DNA of 64,000 nucleotides from Halorussus litoreus (GTDB lineage Archaea > Halobacteriota > Halobacteria > Halobacteriales > Haladaptataceae). The notes under the pieces are model-generated. The model saw nothing but the letters and a program-made list of their open reading frames with translations, ran no database searches and was not told the DNA's origin. Numbering within the stretch: the first letter of the stretch is position 1; each line of letters opens with the position of its first letter. Positions 58,273 through 64,000 of this stretch are shown in pieces. The DNA lies in contig NZ_QLVG01000031.1 of NCBI RefSeq assembly GCF_003382685.1, forward strand, positions 33,081 to 97,080. The letters are read 5' to 3'. The position numbers were made by a program, and so were the translations under genes.

Positions 58273-59382
58273 ATGCTGCTGGTCCTCTGCGTGGACCTCG
58301 ACGACGACCTCGGCCGGAAGACCGAGTTCGACACGCCGGTCGTCGGCCGCGACGAGGTCGAAGCCGCCGCGGTGTCGCTCGCCACCGTGGACCCCGAGGA
58401 CAGCGACGTGAACGTCCTGTTCGAGGGCATCCACCTCGCGGACCGCATCGAGGACGAGACCGTCGAGGTCGCGGTGGTGACCGGCACCGACTCGGGCGAC
58501 GTCGCGGCGAACCGGGCGGTCGGCGAGGAGGTCGACGAGGTGCTGGCTGGCCTCTCGACCAGCGAGGAGGTCCGGTCGGTCGTCGTCACCGACGGCGCGC
58601 AAGACGAGAGCGTCATCCCGGTCATCCGCTCACGGGTCCAGATCGACGGCGTGCGCCGGGTGGTGGTCCGACAGGCGCAGGATCTCGAATCGATGTACTA
58701 CACCATCAAGCAGGTGCTCGACGACCCCGAGACTCGCGGCACCATCCTCGTCCCGCTGGGCATCCTGCTGCTCATCTACCCGCTCGCCATCATCTCGGAC
58801 GCGCTCGGCCTGCCCGGCGCGGCGGTGTTCGGCGTCACCTCCGGCCTGCTCGGCCTCTACGTCCTCGGCAGAGGCCTCGGCGTCGAGCGACTCCTCGACC
58901 GCGCGGCCGAGCAGGCTAGAAACAGCCTCTACGCAGGCCGAGTGACGCTCATCACCTACGTCGTCGCGGCCGCGCTGCTGGTCATCGGCGGCGTCCGGGG
59001 CGTCGAGACGCTCGAAGCCGTGCAGGGCGAGACCGGCGACACCGCGGGTCCGCTCCGGGTGCTCGCCGCGCTGGTGTACGGTGCGGTGACGTGGTTCACC
59101 GCTGCGGGAATCACCACCAGCCTCGGCCAGATCACCGACGAGTACCTGGCCGACCGCTTCCGGTGGCGCTACCTCAACGCGCCCTTCTACGTCCTCTCCA
59201 TCGCGGTCGTCCTCCACGCCATCAGCGCCTACTTCCTTCATCGGGTCCCGCTCGACCTCCCGCGGCTGACCTACCTCGCGGTGATGCTCACGGTCGGGAC
59301 CCTGCTGGGGCTGACCAGCACGCTCGCGTTCGCCATCGCGGAGTCCCGCCGATCCAAGCGCGCGGAAAAGCAGGTCAGCTAG
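58273..59382 (+). CDS. DUF373 family membrane protein
   Basis: This 369-residue protein has an N-terminal cytoplasmic alpha/beta domain (about 1-150, LLVLCVDLDDDLGRKTEFDT at the start and VTGTDSGDVAANRAVGEEVD). About six membrane helices follow (from GTILVPLGILLLIYPLAIIS to TVGTLLGLTSTLAFAIA). This is the DUF373 family, conserved in archaea but without known function; its cytoplasmic part resembles a nucleotide-binding fold. The gene starts after an intergenic repeat region. Confidence 0.85.
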   Translation: MLLVLCVDLDDDLGRKTEFDTPVVGRDEVEAAAVSLATVDPEDSDVNVLFEGIHLADRIEDETVEVAVVTGTDSGDVAANRAVGEEVDEVLAGLSTSEEVRSVVVTDGAQDESVIPVIRSRVQIDGVRRVVVRQAQDLESMYYTIKQVLDDPETRGTILVPLGILLLIYPLAIISDALGLPGAAVFGVTSGLLGLYVLGRGLGVERLLDRAAEQARNSLYAGRVTLITYVVAAALLVIGGVRGVETLEAVQGETGDTAGPLRVLAALVYGAVTWFTAAGITTSLGQITDEYLADRFRWRYLNAPFYVLSIAVVLHAISAYFLHRVPLDLPRLTYLAVMLTVGTLLGLTSTLAFAIAESRRSKRAEKQVS

Positions 59383-59417
59383 ACGGTCGCTCCGATTCGT
59401 GATCGCGGGCCCCGATC

Positions 59418-60260
59418 CTAATGTTCGCGCCTTACCACGAACGCCGCGAGATCGCGGAGGTAGTCGGTCGCGGTCGGGTCGAGCGTCTCCGCGCGGTCGA
59501 GCGCGGCGAGCGCGGCTTCCGACTCCTCACGGGCGAGCGCGTCGGCCGCCTCGGCGTCCATATTCGTCACCTGAACGATAGAGGGCCGACCCATCTCGGC
59601 GTCGTGACCCGTGGGCTTGCCGAGGTCGTCGGCGTCCGCCGTGGCGTCGAGCACGTCGTCGCGAATCTGGAACGCGACGCCGACCTTCTGTGCGTACTCG
59701 CCGAATGCCTCCACGGTCGCTGGGTCGGCGTCGGCAGCTATCGCGCCCAACTCGGCCGCCGCGCGGAACAGCGCGCCGGTCTTCCGTCGAGCGAGTTCCA
59801 TGTACCCCTCGCGGTCGGTCGGCCGCGCGACCAGTTCGGTGGCCTCGCCCTCGCCGAGTTCCACCATCGCGTCCGCGACCGCCTCCATCGCGCGCGGGTC
59901 CGGCGAGAACAGCTCGAACGCCTCGCCGATGAGACCGTCGCTGGCGACGATGGCCGGCGAGTAGCCGAACTCGGCCCACGCGCTCGCGCTCCCGCGTCGA
60001 GTGTCCGACCGGTCGATGATGTCGTCGACGACCAGCGAGGCGTCGTGGACCAGCTCGACCCCCACGGCGAAGTCCACGGCGTCGCCGGGTTCGCCCCCTG
60101 CGGCCTCGCAGGACAGCACCGTGACGGTCGGCCGGACGCGCTTGCCCCCCGACAGCGCGACGTGGCGGACCTCCGCGGCGAGCTCCGCGGGTTCGACCCG
60201 GTTGAGGACCGTCTCGAGGCGCTCCTCGACCAGCGCCCGCCGGGACTCTGGATACTCCAT
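59418..60260 (-). CDS. idsA: Polyprenyl (geranylgeranyl/farnesyl) diphosphate synthase
   Basis: This enzyme condenses isopentenyl units to C20 (or C15-C25) chains for archaeal lipids. The 280-residue protein has GGKRVRP (about 39-45), the first Asp-rich motif DDIIDRSDTRRG (about 79-90) and the second around QIRDDVLDATADADDLGKP. It is shorter than typical 330-350-residue synthases, so the exact product length is uncertain. I chose the ATG at 60260 over the one at 60305, whose extra 15 residues look unlike the family. It converges with the DUF373 gene. Confidence 0.88.
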   Translation of the reverse strand: MEYPESRRALVEERLETVLNRVEPAELAAEVRHVALSGGKRVRPTVTVLSCEAAGGEPGDAVDFAVGVELVHDASLVVDDIIDRSDTRRGSASAWAEFGYSPAIVASDGLIGEAFELFSPDPRAMEAVADAMVELGEGEATELVARPTDREGYMELARRKTGALFRAAAELGAIAADADPATVEAFGEYAQKVGVAFQIRDDVLDATADADDLGKPTGHDAEMGRPSIVQVTNMDAEAADALAREESEAALAALDRAETLDPTATDYLRDLAAFVVRREH

Positions 60261-60550
60261 CGCCCGCCACTCAGGACCGGTCGGAAAAGTAGGTGACGAT
60301 ACCATGGCGGGTTCGGCGTCGCCGGCGACCGCCCCGCGCGAAGCTTAAATCGCGGGTTAAGGTAACGTGACAGCTTTTTGGTGTGGGCGTCTCTGTGCGT
60401 ACGCATGTCCCCGACTCGATCGACGGGCGACTCGCCTTCGACGGGGCGAGCGCCACGGCCCTCCCTACGTAGAATCGGCCTACATACCGACAGACCGTCA
60501 CGTGCCGGCGATGCGTCGCACGCCGCCAACCCGCGTGCGGAGGTGGTTGG

Positions 60551-62029
60551 ATGACGTCGAGGCGAGCCGGTAGTCTCATCGTCGTCGTGGGCGTCCTCCT
60601 CGCCAGCGTGGCGGCTCCCGTCGGTCCGGCGCTCGCGGCGGCGGACACCGCCGAGTTCGACCCGACTATTGTTAGCGTAAGACAGGGTGAAACCGGCTCT
60701 ATCGGGATTAGCATTCCCGAGACTGCGAACGACTCCTACCGGCTGGCACTCGGTTCGCGGGACGACGAGCTCCTCGTCCGCGCGACGGTCCGCGATGCCG
60801 ACGGTGACGGCTCGATCACCGTCGACGTCGACACCCGGACAGCGGGCGAGGGCGACCCCGGCGCGTCTCTCGACGTTTCAGACGGTGACGCCCTCCGAAA
60901 CGCCACTCAAGTGACGCCGGAGAACGATCCGAGTCGGCCACTCCCGGCCGGGACGTACGATCTAAACCTCACGACCGGTGGCGAACTGGTCACGATAGGG
61001 ACGCTGGTCGTCAGCGGCCCCTACGTGTCCGAGACCGAGACGCCGGAGACGAGCGAGGCCGATGGTCGGGAGACCACGACGGTCCGCGACACCGGGACGA
61101 ACTTCGTCTACGAGGGTGAGGCCATCACGCTTCGAGCTGGACTGGGGCAGACCGTCCGTGGGGAGACGACACTCGACGCAGGGACCGAAGTCACCGTGAG
61201 ACTGCGGTCCCCTGAACACAACTTCCTGCGAGCCAAGGAGGTGACGGTCTCGGAATCCGGGGCGTTCGCCGCCACGTTCGACATGGGCGGCGTAGACCCG
61301 GACGCGACGTTCGGGGCTCACGTCCATCAGGACGGGACGATCCTCGCGTCCGCTGACGGCCGGGTCGTCGACTGCTCGGAAGGCTGCGAGCAGGCCACCA
61401 CGACCGACGAAAACGGTGACGCCACGACGACTCTGCCAGCCGACGAGATTGCCGCCCAGTCCGTCGTCGAGGTCACGCGAGCGAAGACCGCACGCATCCC
61501 GGTGACGTTCGGCGACGCCGAGGCACTCACCGTGTCCATCGGCGGCCCCGCGGTCAACTACGTCGTCACAGGGACGGTCCGGGACAGCGACGGTGACGGT
61601 CGGGCAGTCGTGCGCTTCCACACCGACACCGCCGGGTTCGACGCGCCGACACTCAGCAGCTCGGACGACCTCCGGCAGAACGACGAGTCGTCGCTGTCGG
61701 CGACACTAGCTGCCGGAAGCTATCCCGTAAAGCTGTACGGCGGTCAGAACGCGACGGGTGAACCGGCGACGGTGGGTCGTCTCGTGGTGTACGAGGCGGG
61801 CACGTCGCCCTCGACCGAAACGACCGAGACGCTAGAGGCAACCGAGACGCTAGAGACGACCGAGGATCCGTCCACCCCCACCCGAACGACAGTCGGAAGC
61901 GTCGACCGAAGCACGCCGAGCGACGTCGACGACAGAGGTCGGCTGCTCGGCGGATTCGGCATGATCGCGGTCGGTGGCGTGCTGGCGGTCGTCGGCATCG
62001 GCGTCCTGCTCGGACTGTTCCGTCGCTGA
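60551..62029 (+). CDS. Surface glycoprotein with BGTF-type domains
   Basis: This 492-residue protein has a signal peptide (about 1-30, VVVGVLLASVAAPVGPALAA) and repeated beta domains with DADGDGSITVDVDTRTAG (about 84-101) and the related DSDGDGRAVVRFHTDTAGFD (about 345-364). A Thr/Glu-rich glycosylated-type stalk follows (about 413-450; TETTETLEATETLETTED), then a C-terminal membrane helix (about 466-490). It matches haloarchaeal BGTF surface-domain / DUF7827 proteins related to S-layer glycoproteins. It carries no PGF motif. The two DxDGDG modules suggest internal duplication; they may bind Ca2+. Confidence 0.8.
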   Translation: MTSRRAGSLIVVVGVLLASVAAPVGPALAAADTAEFDPTIVSVRQGETGSIGISIPETANDSYRLALGSRDDELLVRATVRDADGDGSITVDVDTRTAGEGDPGASLDVSDGDALRNATQVTPENDPSRPLPAGTYDLNLTTGGELVTIGTLVVSGPYVSETETPETSEADGRETTTVRDTGTNFVYEGEAITLRAGLGQTVRGETTLDAGTEVTVRLRSPEHNFLRAKEVTVSESGAFAATFDMGGVDPDATFGAHVHQDGTILASADGRVVDCSEGCEQATTTDENGDATTTLPADEIAAQSVVEVTRAKTARIPVTFGDAEALTVSIGGPAVNYVVTGTVRDSDGDGRAVVRFHTDTAGFDAPTLSSSDDLRQNDESSLSATLAAGSYPVKLYGGQNATGEPATVGRLVVYEAGTSPSTETTETLEATETLETTEDPSTPTRTTVGSVDRSTPSDVDDRGRLLGGFGMIAVGGVLAVVGIGVLLGLFRR

Positions 62030-62065
62030 CGCTCGCCGTCCGACTACGTTCCTGCTTTTACGGAC

Positions 62066-62680
62066 CTACCGCTCCGTCACGGTCACGGCGACCGCGGCCA
62101 CCACCAGACAGCCTACGAAGAAGACGACTCCGGGTTCCGCGAGGTCGAACACGACCCACGCGATAGTCTCGCGGGCCGTGGTCGCGTCGGCGTTCGGGCT
62201 GGCCGGTCCGACCACGTTCCCGCGTCCGATGGCCGGGCTGGCGAGCCGCTCGGTGCCCAACTGGACGAGCAAGCTCGCCGCCCCAAGGATACCCAGCCCG
62301 CCGACCACGTCGGCGAGCGAGCGCTGGACCTGCGGTCGGATGTCGTGGTCGCCCACCAGCACGAGGGGGTCGGTGGCGGGAGCGTAGACGGTCATCTCGT
62401 TGCCCTTCTCGGAGTAGCGGGTGTCGACCGGCGCGATCAGCCCGGCCTCCTCCAGCGTCGAGAGGTGGTAATGGAGGTTCTGGACCGAGGTGTCGACGCG
62501 GTCGGCGATCTCCGAGGGCGTTCCGGGGGCCTCGAACAGCGTGCGGTACACCTCCCGGCGGGTGTCGGGGCCGAGCGCGTCGAGCACGTCGTCGGTCTCC
62601 TCGCCCTCGACGTCGAGGACGCGTAGCTGCTCGTCGCCGCTGGCGGTCCGGTCCTGCAACCGTTCGATGAGTCCCGACAT
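62066..62680 (-). CDS. Membrane-anchored winged-helix (ArsR-like) regulator
   Basis: The 204-residue protein from the ATG at 62680 has a winged helix-turn-helix (about 30-110; TPSEIADRVDTSVQNLHYHL then STLEEAGLIAP). Two C-terminal membrane segments follow (about 125-143 and 178-200). Membrane-anchored HTH proteins of this type are common in haloarchaea and probably sense envelope signals. It converges with the surface-protein gene and lies downstream of a subtilase on the same strand. Confidence 0.82.
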   Translation of the reverse strand: MSGLIERLQDRTASGDEQLRVLDVEGEETDDVLDALGPDTRREVYRTLFEAPGTPSEIADRVDTSVQNLHYHLSTLEEAGLIAPVDTRYSEKGNEMTVYAPATDPLVLVGDHDIRPQVQRSLADVVGGLGILGAASLLVQLGTERLASPAIGRGNVVGPASPNADATTARETIAWVVFDLAEPGVVFFVGCLVVAAVAVTVTER

Positions 62681-62757
62681 GTGCGACCTCTGTTGTCGTC
62701 GGCTGGGTAACCCGGCCACTAAGACCTGTCCATAGCTTAAATCCGGATTTAACTCGT

Positions 62758-64000
62758 TTAGTCGCGCTCTCCCCTGTTTGCTGGGTCGGTCGCGTTGTCC
62801 GCCACGCCGACGGCCCGACTCAGAACGACGCGTCCGTGGCCCGCCACGGGGTCGACGCCGGGCCGACCCGCGTCGACCGCGGTGCGTTCGAGTCGCCGCT
62901 CGACCTGCTCGGGCGCGAGGTCGGGGTTGGCGTCGACGACCAGCGCGGCCACGCCCCCGGCGTACGCGGCCGCAGCCGAGGAGCCGACGAACCCCTCCGC
63001 GTCGGCGACGTCGGGGTCGCTCGGGGCGACCACGTCGACCCCGGTCCGGCCGTCGGGCGTCGGCCCGCGGGAGCTGAACGGCTCGACCCGGTCGTCCCGC
63101 GCGTCGTAGGCACCCACCGAGAGTACCTCCGAAGCGGTCGCCGGAGCGACGACGCTGCCAGCTGGCCTGAGATACTGGAAGCCGTGGGTCGGCGAGGAGA
63201 GTTCGACCCGCGCGCCGGTCGCGTTCGCCGGCCCGCGCACGGTGACGAAGTAGGCTCCGGACTGGACGCGGGCCACGATGCGCTCGTTCGCCACGCCGTC
63301 GCCGGGGTAGGTGCGCGACCGGGCGACCAGCCGGGTGTCTTGGCCGTTCGTCCAGTACAGCTCCGCGGTGTAGCCCTCGTCGCGGTGGGCGTCGTCCCAC
63401 GACAGCCAGACCGTCACGTCGCGGTCGTCTCCCCGAAGGTAGTTGCGCGTCCGGGAGTGGCTGGCACGGTCGCCGCTCGCACTGTCGCCGAACGAGAGCG
63501 TCCCGTTCCCGGCCGGTCGGTAGCGGCCCGACCAGTGGCCGCGGGCAAGGTTCCCCGTCGGCGCGACGAAGACGACTCCCTGATCGGTCGCGTTCGCCGC
63601 GACCTCGGCGACCGGTGCCGAGCCGTCGCCGGCCATCCCGTAGAACGACACCGGCGCGACGATCACGTCCACGTCCTCGGCGACGAGCCACTCGACCGCC
63701 TCGCGGTAGCCTTCCGGGGAGTCGAACGTCGCCAGACGAAGGTCGGCGCCGGGCGCGACGCGCGCCACGGTCTCGGCCGCCGCGGTGCCGTGGGCGTCGT
63801 TGCCGTCGTTGCGAACCGACTCCCCGGTCCCGAACGACCGCGCGGACACGACCCGCTCGTCGAGCGCGCTCGCTGTGGTGTCGAACCCGGTCACGTCCAC
63901 CACGCCGACGGTCACGTTTTCGCCGGTCACGCCCGCAGCGTGGAGCGCCGAGACGTTCGAGTCCCCCGAGGCGGCGGGGCTGTCGGCGGACGCCGACCGG
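62758..64000 (-). CDS. S8 family (subtilisin-like) serine protease, 5' end outside the window
   Basis: At least 413 residues are present and the frame stays open to the right edge, so the start lies beyond it; the GTG at 63930 is an internal Val. The catalytic Asp is in TVGVVDVTGFD, the His in NDAHGTAAAETVARV and the Ser in GFVGSSAAAAYAGGVAAL. The oxyanion Asn is in VFVAPTGNLARG. A P-domain-like beta insert (about DVTVWLSWDDAHRDEGYTAE) lies between His and Ser. The active-site Ser motif reads GSSAAAAYAGG rather than the usual GTSMAAPH. It is probably secreted; any signal would be outside the window. Confidence 0.85.
   Translation of the reverse strand, partial: RSASADSPAASGDSNVSALHAAGVTGENVTVGVVDVTGFDTTASALDERVVSARSFGTGESVRNDGNDAHGTAAAETVARVAPGADLRLATFDSPEGYREAVEWLVAEDVDVIVAPVSFYGMAGDGSAPVAEVAANATDQGVVFVAPTGNLARGHWSGRYRPAGNGTLSFGDSASGDRASHSRTRNYLRGDDRDVTVWLSWDDAHRDEGYTAELYWTNGQDTRLVARSRTYPGDGVANERIVARVQSGAYFVTVRGPANATGARVELSSPTHGFQYLRPAGSVVAPATASEVLSVGAYDARDDRVEPFSSRGPTPDGRTGVDVVAPSDPDVADAEGFVGSSAAAAYAGGVAALVVDANPDLAPEQVERRLERTAVDAGRPGVDPVAGHGRVVLSRAVGVADNATDPANRGERD

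Overview
The window looks like chromosomal DNA from a halophilic archaeon of the class Halobacteria. It is GC-rich, its proteins are strongly acidic, Tat signals (RR-motif) are common, and many genes have a TATA-like box only about 25-30 nt before the start codon, as in leaderless haloarchaeal mRNAs. Marker genes agree: archaeal prf1, tiaS, taw1, carS, CTP-dependent ribK, gfcR, a PGF-CTERM protein and a HalOD1 protein. I see no rRNA, tRNA, CRISPR array or transposase gene. The genus cannot be fixed from sequence reading alone.

Layout. 0-9 kb is mostly housekeeping: a solo Cas4-like protein, a HalOD1 protein, an overlapping glutaredoxin / cysteine-free peroxiredoxin / sua5 operon, a CNNM/CorC protein, a Pit-type phosphate permease, upp and a universal stress protein. 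9.1-16.8 kb is an accessory segment. It is bounded by two inverted paralogues of a haloarchaeal protein family whose last 212 nt are about 97% identical, and it holds gene relics, an MFS transporter and a CHAT/caspase-like protein whose 3' end is abruptly AT-rich. 17-22.3 kb has an AstE/AspA-family protein, a threonine-synthase-like enzyme, a Nudix hydrolase, tiaS and an HTH regulator. 22.5-26.2 kb is a periplasmic-type redox locus: a Tat protein, a PQQ dehydrogenase without its own signal, and a PGF-CTERM cupredoxin. 26.5-40.7 kb mixes small redox and membrane proteins, an arylsulfotransferase-like propeller, a purine-type permease, gfcR-pyrE, HxlR/doxX, carS, proline dehydrogenase, ilvE and ribB-ribK. 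Two tiny peptide genes lie in AT-rich pockets at 30.8 and 35.7 kb. 40.7-47.5 kb contains taw1 and a class II lanthipeptide locus: one 1100-residue LanM and two tandemly duplicated precursors. 47.7-55.5 kb carries argS, a MinD with a long acidic tail, a transducer, a flavin split-barrel protein and prf1. 55.5-58.3 kb has a Tat-exported protein with a 14-cysteine tail, built like a halocin C8 precursor, and a radical SAM protein. 58.3-64 kb has a DUF373 protein, a polyprenyl diphosphate synthase, a surface glycoprotein, an HTH membrane regulator and a subtilase that runs off the right edge.

The best candidates for new biology are peptide systems. The lanthipeptide locus shows almost frozen leader DNA with diverged cores, a three-cysteine (CCG) cyclase zinc site, and no dedicated transporter or protease nearby. 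The Cys-rich halocin-like precursor, the 21-codon peptide at 35.7 kb and the Gly-rich secreted peptide at 30.8 kb are separate loci, each in an AT-rich island with a visible promoter. The solo CHAT protein inside a potentially invertible segment is the other item of interest.
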